64,000 nt of DNA from positions 255,776-319,775 of the forward strand of contig DLHS01000018.1 in assembly GCA_002483345.1 (NCBI GenBank), given 5' to 3'. The notes beneath the pieces were generated by a model that did no database searches, was not told the origin of the DNA, and worked only from the letters and a program-made list of their open reading frames with translations. The position numbers and the translations under genes are program-made. The stretch comes from Bacteroidetes bacterium UBA7662 (GTDB lineage: Bacteria; Bacteroidota; Bacteroidia; UBA7662). The first letter of the stretch is position 1. Every line of letters starts with the position of its first letter. Shown here piece by piece: positions 8,410-16,780 of this stretch.

Positions 8410-8904
8410 ATGAACATCCGCTACCGCCCCTTGCAAACTGATCAGTTGGAAGAGGTAAAATCTATTTTTGATTATTACACGCAGCAGACCACCGCCAATC
8501 TCTTAACTGAGCCGATGGGGATGCGTGATTTTCAACGCCTCATTCACCTCGACCACCCGGTATACCCGGCGCTGACCTTACTGAATGAGGAAGACAAAAT
8601 TGTGGGTTTTTGTGCCTTGGTACCTTATCAGAATTCGCTGGCTTTCCGGCGTACCGCCGAAGCCTATGTGTATATCAAACCGGAATATTGCCGCAAGGGG
8701 TATGGCTCTGTTGCGCTGCTGCAGTTAGAACAACAGGCCCGTAAAACAGGTGTACTCAACCTTCTGGCTACCGTTACAGGTTCTGCCCCTGCTGCCTTCC
8801 GTATGTTTGAACAGGCTGGATACATCCAGATAGCCTGGTACCGCAACATTGGCGAAAAATTCGGCATGTTACTGGATCAGGTGGTGTTTCAGAAGGCGTT
8901 GTAA
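8410..8904 (+). CDS. GNAT family N-acetyltransferase
   Basis: This 164-residue protein has the GNAT fold. The 'AYVYIKPEYCRKGYGSVALLQLEQQA' stretch contains the acetyl-CoA pyrophosphate-binding R/Q-x-x-G-x-G/A loop (RKGYGS), followed by the late F-E-Q-A-G-Y motif. It resembles phosphinothricin-acetyltransferase-like members, but the substrate is unknown. ATG 8410 is used because it starts directly at the conserved NIRYR strand; an earlier in-frame TTG adds seven non-conserved residues. It is transcribed divergently from mrp and ends in a bidirectional terminator. Confidence 0.85.
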   Translation: MNIRYRPLQTDQLEEVKSIFDYYTQQTTANLLTEPMGMRDFQRLIHLDHPVYPALTLLNEEDKIVGFCALVPYQNSLAFRRTAEAYVYIKPEYCRKGYGSVALLQLEQQARKTGVLNLLATVTGSAPAAFRMFEQAGYIQIAWYRNIGEKFGMLLDQVVFQKAL

Positions 8905-8946
8905 AGGTTTTTTGGGTGTTTTTTAAAAAACACCCAAAAAAAACCT
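8905..8946. terminator. Bidirectional terminator between convergent genes
   Basis: A near-perfect palindrome of AGGTTTTTTGGGTGTTTT type covers the whole 40-bp gap. A G/C core (GGGTG/CACCC) is flanked by T-runs on both strands, so it can stop transcription of both the acetyltransferase and the desaturase. It touches both stop codons. Confidence 0.8.
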
Positions 8947-10015
8947 ACGGCTGTGTTCCGAGCCGTTTCAGCATACGCATGTGCGAACCAAGCGCGCTGC
9001 CGAAAGTCTGGTGGATGTGGTAGGACACCTCAAACTCCCGGGCCGTTTTTTCAACGATGGGTGCCAGGTGTTTGTAGTGAAGGTGACAGATATTCGGGAA
9101 CAGGTGGTGTTCTACCTGGAAATTCAGGCCTCCAAGATACCATGTCAGGAATCTGCTGCGGGGGGAGAAATTAGCAGTCGTTTTAAGCTGGTGAACAGCA
9201 AAAATATGATCAATCTGACCCTCTTCTGCTTTGATTTGTTCAGCTTCCTCCACGATGTGGGCCAGCTGAAAAATCACCGACAATATAAAACCGGAGGTAA
9301 GGTTGATGGCCAGAAAACCTATCAATACCTGCCAGATGGTTACATCCAGCAACAACATGGGTGGAACCAGCAAAAAGGCGAAAAAGAAGAGCTTACCTAT
9401 GATGAGCATGGTAAATTCACGGATGAACACTTTTCTGGAGGTATCCTTTCCCCAATTCCAAACCTGGCGGAAGTCTTTTATGTGAAAAGCGATGGTCATC
9501 AGCGTATACAACGCGAAGGCATAGTAATGCTGAAAACGATGGGTTGACTTAAGATCGTCGTTGCGGTCGAGACGCAGGAAGGCTTTTCCGGCAATGTCCT
9601 CATCGGCATGGTGAACATTGGTAAAGGTATGGTGCAGCGTATTGTGCTGGATTTTCCAGTTATAAACATTGCCACCTACCAGATACATGCTACGGGCAAA
9701 CAATTTGTTCACCCAGCGCTTCTCAGAGAAGGCACCATGGCAGGCATCGTGCATGACAGACATGCCTACGCCGGCCAGGCCTGCGCCCATCCATATACAC
9801 AGAAACAACATGGTCCACGGACCAAACCAACCTGTAAGTATCAGGCCGTAAGGCAGGAGATACAAACTCAACATTCCGATCGCTTTCCATACCATGCGGT
9901 TACCGCCGGTTTTGGTTAGTTTGTTTTCTTCGAAATAGTTGTCAATGCGGTTTTTCAACTCACGGAAAAAACCGGTCTCGTCCTTGCGCTGGAAGCGTAT
10001 GGCAGGTGTAATCAT
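8945..10015 (-). CDS. Membrane fatty acid desaturase (acyl-CoA/front-end type)
   Basis: This 356-residue integral membrane di-iron enzyme has three histidine boxes: HDACH (residues 89-93), HNTLHH (124-129) and QVEHH (300-304). The glutamine in the third box is the mark of front-end and DesA3-like desaturases that insert a double bond into acyl chains of lipids or acyl-CoA. Four or more hydrophobic helices separate the boxes in the usual order. ATG 10015 is preferred over an upstream TTG because it follows the predicted promoter leader. It probably tunes membrane fluidity. No cytochrome b5 domain is fused. Confidence 0.92.
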   Translation of the reverse strand: MITPAIRFQRKDETGFFRELKNRIDNYFEENKLTKTGGNRMVWKAIGMLSLYLLPYGLILTGWFGPWTMLFLCIWMGAGLAGVGMSVMHDACHGAFSEKRWVNKLFARSMYLVGGNVYNWKIQHNTLHHTFTNVHHADEDIAGKAFLRLDRNDDLKSTHRFQHYYAFALYTLMTIAFHIKDFRQVWNWGKDTSRKVFIREFTMLIIGKLFFFAFLLVPPMLLLDVTIWQVLIGFLAINLTSGFILSVIFQLAHIVEEAEQIKAEEGQIDHIFAVHQLKTTANFSPRSRFLTWYLGGLNFQVEHHLFPNICHLHYKHLAPIVEKTAREFEVSYHIHQTFGSALGSHMRMLKRLGTQP

Positions 10016-10063
10016 AGGTATAGTTACGTACAAATGTCCCTTTTAATTATGGACATCGAGGTA

Positions 10064-10071
10064 CAAAGATA
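10064..10071 (-). promoter_or_regulatory. -7 promoter element of the desaturase gene
   Basis: TATCTTTG on the minus strand matches TAnnTTTG and leaves a leader of about 40 nt. No clear -33 TTG was found. Confidence 0.5.
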
Positions 10072-10152
10072 CGGCTAAATCCATTCTCTATTGCAGTCAG
10101 CCATACATTTTATAGCATATGATGTGTTAAAATTAAGTTTGTGTATGTTAAG

Positions 10153-11109
10153 CTATTGCCAAAGGCGTACATACAAACGGCCGTTGCTGTCTTTGCTGGC
10201 CCGGAGCATGGCCCGGGTGTTAAACGGCATGTGAATGTTGCCGGATTTATCGATTGAAATGAGTCCTCCCTTCCCTCCAATATCCGCTAACCTATTCATT
10301 ACCAGCTCATCACCCGCCTGTTGCAGACTAAGGCCCTTATATTTCATCAGGGCCGACAGCTCGTGTCCAACCACCTCCCGTATAAAATACTCGCCATGTC
10401 CCGTACAACTTACGGCCACGGTTTCATTGCGGGCATAAGTACCTGCACCAATAACCGGAACATCGCCCACTCTGCCATATTGTTTGCCTTGCATACCGCC
10501 GGTGGATGTGCCTGCAGCCAGGTTCCCGGATTGGTCGAGTGCCACGGCACCTACTGTTCCGAATTTGGTATCGTGGAGCTGTGCGACTTCCGGCACTGCT
10601 CCTTTTAACTCCGATTTTTCGAGAAAATAGGCGGGATTTACCCATTCAACCTTCATTTTTTTCCCGAACAATTCTGCTCCTTCTCCAATCAGCAAGACGT
10701 GTTTGCTACTGTCCATCACCAGCCGGGCCAGTGTAATGGGGTTTTTGATGTGGTGGAGACCGGCCACTGCCCCGGCTTTGCCGGTTTTCCCGTCCATAAT
10801 GGCTGCATCGAGCTCGCAACGGCCATCGGCTGTGGTGACCGCCCCTTTGCCTGCGTTAAAAAGCGGGGAGTTTTCGAGCAGGCGGATGGCAGCTTCAACT
10901 GCGTCGAGGCTGGTGCCACCTTTTTCGAGTATGGTGTACCCGGTTTGAACCGCCTCGGTCAGGGCAACGGTAATGGCCAGCCGTAATTCAGGTGACATGC
11001 GGGCCGAATCAACCGCACCTGCCCCGCCGTGTACGGCAAAGGCAATGGGTTGGGCAGTAGCCACGGCTGCAAGAAACAGCCACAGCATCATGAGTATGTA
11101 ACGTCGCAT
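10153..11109 (-). CDS. Isoaspartyl peptidase / L-asparaginase, Ntn-hydrolase type
   Basis: This 318-residue proenzyme carries an N-terminal signal peptide (residues 1-19, ending VATAQ), so it is exported to the periplasm. The family autocleaves before a conserved threonine; here GTVGAVALD places the nucleophile at Thr185, giving alpha and beta chains of about 165 and 134 residues. The downstream TSTGG and GTGTYA-like (GAGTYA) motifs bind substrate. It hydrolyses isoaspartyl dipeptides and asparagine. This fits a role in degrading damaged peptides; a protein-repair methyltransferase (pcm) is elsewhere in the window at 35990. Confidence 0.93.
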   Translation of the reverse strand: MRRYILMMLWLFLAAVATAQPIAFAVHGGAGAVDSARMSPELRLAITVALTEAVQTGYTILEKGGTSLDAVEAAIRLLENSPLFNAGKGAVTTADGRCELDAAIMDGKTGKAGAVAGLHHIKNPITLARLVMDSSKHVLLIGEGAELFGKKMKVEWVNPAYFLEKSELKGAVPEVAQLHDTKFGTVGAVALDQSGNLAAGTSTGGMQGKQYGRVGDVPVIGAGTYARNETVAVSCTGHGEYFIREVVGHELSALMKYKGLSLQQAGDELVMNRLADIGGKGGLISIDKSGNIHMPFNTRAMLRASKDSNGRLYVRLWQ

Positions 11110-11152
11110 TGTGCTGATTTTGAATCGGTGTATGTTATCTCTCCGAAAGTAG

Positions 11153-12202
11153 CTACTTCTCCCACACTTTTAATCCTTCGCTGCAATTCCGGCAAATGTC
11201 AATCTGCTTTCTGCTGGTCATCAGTTCAGCCCTGAATTGCCTGTAGTTCTTATTCTGCCATATTTCCTTGAACGACTGTTCCTTCAGGTCACCCAACTTG
11301 TGGGTAGCGTCTTTGTCAAAGCAGCAGGGCACAACCAGGCCATCCCAACTCAATACATTTCCACTCCACAGACGCCAGCAGTGATTCGCCATACCGTTTT
11401 TAACCTGCATCTTGCCTTGTTTGTCGCGCTTATATCTGCTGTATTTATTGTTTTCTGGAATCAGCTGATTCGGGTCATTTTCATAGTCATACACCTGAGC
11501 TGTTTTAAAGCGCACCTGATCAACCCCAATTTCTGCCGCGATGCGCTTGATATCCTCCAACTGGTGTTCATTTGGCTTTACGACCAGAAACTGAAAAAAA
11601 ACAAAAGGTCTGGTGGCGTTCAACGCCTTTTTCCATTTCACAATATTCCTGGCGCCTTCCAGTACTTTTTCAAGTTTACCCCCTACACGGTAATTTTCAT
11701 AAACATCCTGCGTGGTGCCGTCGATGCTGATAATCAGCCGATCAAGGCCGCTCTCTACTGTTTTCCTGGCCTTCTCGTCGTTCAGATAATGGGCGTTGGT
11801 GCTGGTGGCCGTATAAATTCCTTTGGAAGAAGCATAACGCACCATGTCGAGGAACTTCGGATTAAGATAAGGCTCTCCCTGAAAGTAAAAAATGAGGTAG
11901 AGCAGGTCCTTATATATATCATCAATGGTACGCTCGAAAAAATCCTGTTGCAGCATTCCGGTGGGCCGGGTAAACTCCCGCAAACCACTCGGACATTCCG
12001 GGCAACGCAAATTGCAGCTGGTAGTAGGTTCAAAGCTGATACTGATGGGTAATCCCCATTGGATGGGTTTCCCGGACAGCCTGCTCAACTGAAAACTTGT
12101 ATAAACCTTCAGGGCATTCCAGCCCTTGCGTACAGTGAATCTGGAGGCAATATTAAGGGTGTCGTATAAATTAAAATACAATGGTTTTCTACTTTTAAGC
12201 AT
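11153..12202 (-). CDS. Radical SAM / SPASM domain enzyme of unknown substrate
   Basis: This 349-residue protein has the radical-SAM cluster motif CX3CX2C at Cys63, Cys67 and Cys70 (CNLRCPEC). A C-terminal SPASM-type segment starts with the adjacent cysteines of VVPCCFDKD and ends with ICRNC, positioned to hold an auxiliary Fe-S cluster. Such proteins modify peptides or other substrates by radical chemistry. No convincing precursor peptide lies within a kilobase, so the target is unknown and a peptide-modification role is not assumed. It sits 43 nt upstream of the isoaspartyl peptidase gene on the same strand. Confidence 0.88.
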   Translation of the reverse strand: MLKSRKPLYFNLYDTLNIASRFTVRKGWNALKVYTSFQLSRLSGKPIQWGLPISISFEPTTSCNLRCPECPSGLREFTRPTGMLQQDFFERTIDDIYKDLLYLIFYFQGEPYLNPKFLDMVRYASSKGIYTATSTNAHYLNDEKARKTVESGLDRLIISIDGTTQDVYENYRVGGKLEKVLEGARNIVKWKKALNATRPFVFFQFLVVKPNEHQLEDIKRIAAEIGVDQVRFKTAQVYDYENDPNQLIPENNKYSRYKRDKQGKMQVKNGMANHCWRLWSGNVLSWDGLVVPCCFDKDATHKLGDLKEQSFKEIWQNKNYRQFRAELMTSRKQIDICRNCSEGLKVWEK

Positions 12203-12249
12203 CCAAATAAGTGCTTTTCATCCTTTTCTCAAAAATGTTTTTGTGTGAT

Positions 12250-12267
12250 GGCTGTTACAAAACAGCC
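12250..12267. repeat. Short inverted repeat in the radical SAM / pssA divergent region
   Basis: GGCTGTT (12250-12256) and AACAGCC (12261-12267) form a 7-bp stem with a 4-nt loop, between two divergent genes and about 50 nt upstream of the radical SAM start. It could be an operator or an attenuator; nothing in the sequence decides this. Confidence 0.35.
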
Positions 12268-12327
12268 GCTGAAACGCAAACCTTTGTCTAAAAAACCAAC
12301 GGCTGTAATTAAACCTGAGATTGTCGT

Positions 12328-12335
12328 TAAATTTG
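12328..12335 (+). promoter_or_regulatory. -7 promoter element of the pssA operon
   Basis: TAAATTTG matches TAnnTTTG perfectly and ends 18 nt before the pssA ATG, giving a short leader for the long rightward operon. Confidence 0.6.
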
Positions 12336-12353
12336 GTGTGATCTTCCGTAACC

Positions 12354-13052
12354 ATGCAAATGCTCCGACATCTCCCCAACCTCATCACCCTGACCAACCT
12401 GCTGTTCGGCTGCATTGGCCTGGTACTGGCCGGATGGGGTGATCTGACCACCGCCGCCCGCTGCATTTACATCGCCGCCATACTCGATTTTTCTGACGGT
12501 TTTGCCGCCCGGGCCCTGAAAGCAAGTTCCCCCATTGGCAAAGACCTCGACTCGCTGGCCGATGTGGTGAGTTTCGGGGTGCTACCAGGCATTTTGCTGT
12601 ATCAGCTTTCCGCATCTGTACCAGGTATCGTAGGTTTGGAGTACGCCGTGCTGATTCTTCCGGTTTTATCTGCTTTGCGGCTCGCCCGTTTTAACCATGA
12701 TACCCGGCAAAGTGACAAATTCATTGGTTTGCCTACGCCTGCCAGTGCTATCCTGGTGGCTTCGCTGCTGATCTGGCTTTTCAGTACCGATACGTCGGCG
12801 ATGACACATCTCAACAAAACCCTCGTGGCGGGCTTTGCCCTCGGCCTGGCCCTGCTGCTGAACGCTCCTTTCGAGCTTTTCGCCCTCAAATTCAAAAGTT
12901 TCGGCTGGGCTGAGAACCGGCTGATTTATGTTTTTCTGATTTTTTCTGTGATTCTCATCGCCAGCCTCTCCTACCTCGGCCTTGCTTTTGTAATTTTGGC
13001 CTACATTTTAGTGTCGGCCCTGCTGGCACTTACAAAGCCCAAGACAACATGA
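12354..13052 (+). CDS. pssA: CDP-diacylglycerol-serine O-phosphatidyltransferase
   Basis: This 232-residue membrane enzyme makes phosphatidylserine, the precursor of phosphatidylethanolamine. The CDP-alcohol phosphotransferase motif DGxxAR(x8)GxxxDxxxD is complete: Asp48-Gly49, Ala52-Arg53, Gly62, Asp66 and Asp70. About six to eight hydrophobic helices fill the rest. It heads an operon and overlaps purS by 4 nt (ATGA). A phosphatidylserine decarboxylase gene is not in the window. The serine-specific assignment follows from overall resemblance to PssA; the motif alone also fits other CDP-alcohol transferases. Confidence 0.9.
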   Translation: MQMLRHLPNLITLTNLLFGCIGLVLAGWGDLTTAARCIYIAAILDFSDGFAARALKASSPIGKDLDSLADVVSFGVLPGILLYQLSASVPGIVGLEYAVLILPVLSALRLARFNHDTRQSDKFIGLPTPASAILVASLLIWLFSTDTSAMTHLNKTLVAGFALGLALLLNAPFELFALKFKSFGWAENRLIYVFLIFSVILIASLSYLGLAFVILAYILVSALLALTKPKTT

Positions 13053-13300
13053 AATTCCGCGCCGAAATCGACATCATGCCCCTCGAAGCCCTGCTCGATC
13101 CACAGGGAAAAGCCGTAAACGCAGGCTTACGCAACCTCGGATTGAACAATATCAGCTCGGTGCGGGTGGGTAAACACATCACCCTCCAGCTCGAAACCGC
13201 CACAGAAGCCGAAGCCCGTGCCGAAGTGGAAGAAGCCTGCAAAAAACTGCTCGCCAACCTCATCATGGAGTCGTATCGCTTTGACCTGGTGGCGCTCTAA
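13049..13300 (+). CDS. purS: Phosphoribosylformylglycinamidine synthase subunit PurS
   Basis: This 83-residue protein matches PurS along its whole length: an N-terminal strand 'MKFRAEIDIMP', then DPQGKAV and the basic/acidic pattern around NISSVRVGKHI. PurS joins PurL and PurQ to form the three-part enzyme for the fourth step of purine synthesis and is thought to pass ammonia between them. Neither PurL nor PurQ is in the window. Its start overlaps pssA by 4 nt, and the next gene begins inside it. Confidence 0.93.
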   Translation: MKFRAEIDIMPLEALLDPQGKAVNAGLRNLGLNNISSVRVGKHITLQLETATEAEARAEVEEACKKLLANLIMESYRFDLVAL

Positions 13301-14477
13301 AATACTCCTCCTTCTTTTCTGCTGTCCCTTATTCAGCTCGGGACAAGACCGATCCTACGCCAAAAGCTGGGTAGATACTCTCGCCAGTGACACTTTTGCA
13401 GGCCGGGGTTATGTCGATAACGGACAGCAACTGGCAGCCGATGCCATCGCCCGTGAGTTTTATCGCTTAGGCCTCGAAAGCATTGGCAAAGACTATAAAC
13501 AGTGGTTTTCTTTAGAGGTAAACAGCTTTCCGGATACCCTCGGGTTGAAGCTCAATGGAAAACTGCTTCATCCGGGTACTCACTATCTGGCACATCCCAT
13601 GAGCCAGCCCGGCAGCGGGACGAAGGCACGGCCGGGTAAAACCGTTCAGGTGGTTAAACGGGAAGAAACTGCCAGGCAACTCGCCCATCAGTCGCCTCCG
13701 CCAGTGCTGATCGAAACCACCAGTCAGCCTCTCATCTGGTCGGTAGGCCGCGATGTCCACCGGCAGGTGCGGTTCATTGTGCAGGACAGTGTGATGCCTA
13801 AAAAGCTCCGCCGGGTGGATTATATCATCAACAGCACTTTCAGCGAGCAGCAGCAGGCCAATGTGGTGGGGCTGATCCGGGGCAGCCGGCAGCCGGATTC
13901 CTTCCTGGTCATTTGTGCGCATTACGACCACCTTGGTAAAATGGGCACCCAAACCATGTTTCCGGGAGCCCATGACAATGCCTCCGGCACGGCGATGGTG
14001 CTTGATCTGGCAAGGCATTTTAGTCAGCCAGAAACCCGTCCGGAATACTCTCTGCTTTTCATTGCTTTTGGAGCAGAAGAGGCGGGTTTGGTGGGCAGCC
14101 GTTTTTTTGCGGAAAACCCGTTGGTACCCCTCTCAAACATACGTTTTGTTGTGAACCTCGACCTGTTGGGTGGCGGTAGCGAAGGTTTAACGGTGGTAAA
14201 TGCCACCAGTCACCCGGATGCCTATGATTTTCTGGTGACGCGCAATGCCTCCCGCTACCAGCTCCCCAAAATTGTAGCCAGAGAAAACACCCAGAACAGC
14301 GATCATTATCCCTTTACCCGCAAAAAAGTACCCGCGTTTTTCCTGTATACCCTGGGTGATGTAACCGCCTACCACAACATATACGATACCGCTGATATGC
14401 TTCCTTTTTCGCGTTACGAAGCGGTTTTTGGTCTGATAGCCGATTTTGCCACCTATCTTCAGGGCCGTGAATACTGA
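13281..14477 (+). CDS. M28 family zinc aminopeptidase, exported
   Basis: About 398 residues. After a hydrophobic signal peptide (SKILLLLFCCPLFSS), the protein shows the M28 zinc-peptidase set: CAHYDHLG with the first His/Asp, GAHDNASG with the bridging Asp, FGAEEAGLVG with the catalytic Glu-Glu, VNLDLLGG with another Asp, and SDHYPF with the last His. A PA-like insert separates N-terminus and catalytic domain. The start is uncertain: no in-frame ATG precedes the signal peptide, so TTG 13281, 20 nt inside purS, is the best choice, with GGAG about 10 nt upstream. It probably releases N-terminal amino acids in the periplasm. Confidence 0.85.
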   Translation: MTWWRSKILLLLFCCPLFSSGQDRSYAKSWVDTLASDTFAGRGYVDNGQQLAADAIAREFYRLGLESIGKDYKQWFSLEVNSFPDTLGLKLNGKLLHPGTHYLAHPMSQPGSGTKARPGKTVQVVKREETARQLAHQSPPPVLIETTSQPLIWSVGRDVHRQVRFIVQDSVMPKKLRRVDYIINSTFSEQQQANVVGLIRGSRQPDSFLVICAHYDHLGKMGTQTMFPGAHDNASGTAMVLDLARHFSQPETRPEYSLLFIAFGAEEAGLVGSRFFAENPLVPLSNIRFVVNLDLLGGGSEGLTVVNATSHPDAYDFLVTRNASRYQLPKIVARENTQNSDHYPFTRKKVPAFFLYTLGDVTAYHNIYDTADMLPFSRYEAVFGLIADFATYLQGREY

Positions 14478-15159
14478 AACCGGCAGCCTCGTACTCATTC
14501 CTACACCCATCGGGAACCTGGAAGATATCACCGCCCGCGCCCTGCGGCTGCTGACGGAAGCTGACCTCATTTTATGTGAAGACACCCGCACCAGCGGTGT
14601 TTTGCTGAAACATTTCGGCATCCAGAATCAGTTGCAGTCGTACCACAAATTCAACGAGCATCAGCAAACCCAACGGCTGGTTGACATGATCGCCGCAGGC
14701 AAAACCATTGCCCTCATCTCCGATGCCGGAACGCCCGGCATTTCCGATCCCGGTTTTCTGCTGGCGCGTGCCTGCGCGGAAGCAGGTCTGAAGCTGGAAT
14801 GTCTGCCCGGCGCCACCGCCTTTGTCCCGGCGCTGGTTACTTCCGGACTGCCCTGCGACCGTTTTGTGTTTGAGGGTTTCCTGCCACAGAAAAAAGGCCG
14901 GCAAACGAGAATGAAAGAACTTGCCGCGGAGACCCGTACCCTGGTTTTTTACGAATCGCCCTACCGCATCGTAAAAACGCTCGAAGAGCTGGCCGTGCAT
15001 TGTGGCGCTGACCGGCAGGCTGCTGTTTCAAGGGAAATCAGCAAAAAATTCGAAGAAACCCGCCGCGGCAGTTTGACCGAACTGGCCGCTCACTTCAAAA
15101 AAACTACTCCCAAAGGTGAATTCGTACTCGTTCTGGCTGGCGCAGCCCCGCTCCGCTAA
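14467..15159 (+). CDS. rsmI: 16S rRNA 2'-O-ribose C1402 methyltransferase
   Basis: This 230-residue SAM-dependent methyltransferase of the tetrapyrrole-methylase fold modifies C1402 in the decoding site of 16S rRNA. Signature motifs are TPIGNLEDIT (13-22), CEDTRTS (37-43) and SDAGTPGISDPG (85-96). The GTG at 14467, overlapping the peptidase stop by 11 nt, starts just before the first beta strand and is the best start; an upstream in-frame TTG adds seven residues. Gene overlap on both sides indicates translational coupling in the operon. Confidence 0.94.
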   Translation: MNTETGSLVLIPTPIGNLEDITARALRLLTEADLILCEDTRTSGVLLKHFGIQNQLQSYHKFNEHQQTQRLVDMIAAGKTIALISDAGTPGISDPGFLLARACAEAGLKLECLPGATAFVPALVTSGLPCDRFVFEGFLPQKKGRQTRMKELAAETRTLVFYESPYRIVKTLEELAVHCGADRQAAVSREISKKFEETRRGSLTELAAHFKKTTPKGEFVLVLAGAAPLR

Positions 15160-16780
15160 GCTGCTATATGCCCTGCTGGGCGCTTTGTGTTTCTGGCTGG
15201 CTTTCCCGCCGCACAACCAGGTTTACCTGTCCTTTTTTTTCCTGGTTCCACTGTTATTGATTGAAGACGACCTTTTCTTCGGCAACCGCAAGGACAGTGG
15301 CCGGCGCTTGTGGCTATGGAGCAGTCTGCAGTTTTTCATGCTCAACTTCCTTTGTCTGTGGTGGATTAAAAACGCTGCCTGGATAGGTGCCATTTCTTCT
15401 GTCATTGTCAATACCCTGCTCATGAGTCTGGTGTTTTTCTTCTTTCATCAGATGAAAAAAAGAGCCGGCGAACGCCTGGCCATGCTGGGTCTGATCAGTA
15501 TGTGGATAGGATATGAGTATCTGCACTACGAATGGGATTTTGATTTCCCCTGGCTGACGCTGGGAAATATGTTTGCCAATACGCCGGAGTTGGTTCAGTG
15601 GTATGATAAAACGGGGGTCTTTGGGGGAAGCTTATGGGTATTGTTGCTGAATTTCGCCTTGTTTTACGCCCTGAAGCATACCCTGCTCCGCAGAAATCCG
15701 GCGCTGGACCCAGAAGAAAAACGCTGGTTTGGCTGGAGTGCCTTGCGGTATTATGTCCGGTTTTTTGTGCTGCTTAGTGTACCCGCAATCTGGTCTTACA
15801 GCAGCTATTCCTCCTATCAGTCAAAAGGTGTTATCGCTGAAGTAGCGGTGATTCAGCCCAATTACGATCCCTATTCCTTAAAATTTGATGATGCGCTTTA
15901 CGGCAGGCAACTCGACACCCTGCTTTTACTGAGCGACCGGGCCATGACACCTGAAACCAGGCTGGTTTTATGGCCTGAAACCTCTGTTCCCGGCAATCTT
16001 TGGCTCAATGAAGGAGACAAAAACTGGCAACAGAGCACCATTAAAAGCTTTTTATCCAATTATGAGGGCCCTGCTTTTCTGGTTGGCGCCAGCGCGGTAA
16101 CCTATTTTGAGCAAGGCGAAAAATTACCTGACGTTGCCCGCCCGCATCCCAATGGCGGGTATTATCTCCCGTATAACAGTGCTTTGTTGTACCGCAACGG
16201 GGCTGAGCCACTGGTTTACCACAAATCACGTCTGGTAGCAGGAGTAGAGAAATTACCGTATCCGAAAGTAATGGGCTTTCTGACAAGCTTTTCGATTGAC
16301 CTGGGAGGCATGAGCGGCACGCTTGGCACGCAGCCTGACAGGGCTGTCTTCCGGCATGCAGGGATTGCTGCAGCACCGGTTATCTGTTATGAATCCGTCT
16401 TCGGTGGTTACCTGACGCAATATGTACGCAACGGTGCCAATCTCATCACCATCATCACCAACGACGGTTGGTGGGGTGATACCGATGGCTATAAACAGCA
16501 TTTGGCCTTTGCACGACTCCGGGCTATTGAAAACAGGCGGGATATCGCCCGGTCTGCCAACACGGGCATCTCTGGATTCATCAACCAACGGGGAGATGTG
16601 GTGGCAGCAACCGGTTGGTGGGAACAAACCAGTATGACAGCGCAGGTGCATTTAAACGAAGAAACGACGTTTTATACCCGGTACGGAGATTATCTGGGCC
16701 GTACGGCCGCATTTCTGGCTATCTTACTTTATCTGATTTCTTTTACACGTTCAAAATCCAAAAAAACCCGCCTGAAATGA
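15116..16780 (+). CDS. lnt: Apolipoprotein N-acyltransferase
   Basis: This 554-residue inner-membrane enzyme attaches the third acyl chain to lipoproteins. The N-terminal half has about six to seven helices. The C-terminal half is a nitrilase domain with the catalytic triad Glu288 (LWPETS), Lys370 (HKSRL) and Cys424 (ICYES), followed by the NDGWWG motif. GTG 15116 lies 44 nt inside rsmI; a long overlap is unusual, but shorter starts would cut the first hydrophobic segment. A final helix near the C-terminus anchors the domain. Lipoproteins such as the product at 37771 would be substrates. Confidence 0.92.
   Translation: MNSYSFWLAQPRSAKLLYALLGALCFWLAFPPHNQVYLSFFFLVPLLLIEDDLFFGNRKDSGRRLWLWSSLQFFMLNFLCLWWIKNAAWIGAISSVIVNTLLMSLVFFFFHQMKKRAGERLAMLGLISMWIGYEYLHYEWDFDFPWLTLGNMFANTPELVQWYDKTGVFGGSLWVLLLNFALFYALKHTLLRRNPALDPEEKRWFGWSALRYYVRFFVLLSVPAIWSYSSYSSYQSKGVIAEVAVIQPNYDPYSLKFDDALYGRQLDTLLLLSDRAMTPETRLVLWPETSVPGNLWLNEGDKNWQQSTIKSFLSNYEGPAFLVGASAVTYFEQGEKLPDVARPHPNGGYYLPYNSALLYRNGAEPLVYHKSRLVAGVEKLPYPKVMGFLTSFSIDLGGMSGTLGTQPDRAVFRHAGIAAAPVICYESVFGGYLTQYVRNGANLITIITNDGWWGDTDGYKQHLAFARLRAIENRRDIARSANTGISGFINQRGDVVAATGWWEQTSMTAQVHLNEETTFYTRYGDYLGRTAAFLAILLYLISFTRSKSKKTRLK

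Noticed and set aside
12245..12442. Small basic frame near the radical SAM gene as a possible precursor peptide
   Set aside because: It runs into pssA, crosses the pssA promoter and shows no precursor-like leader/core pattern.
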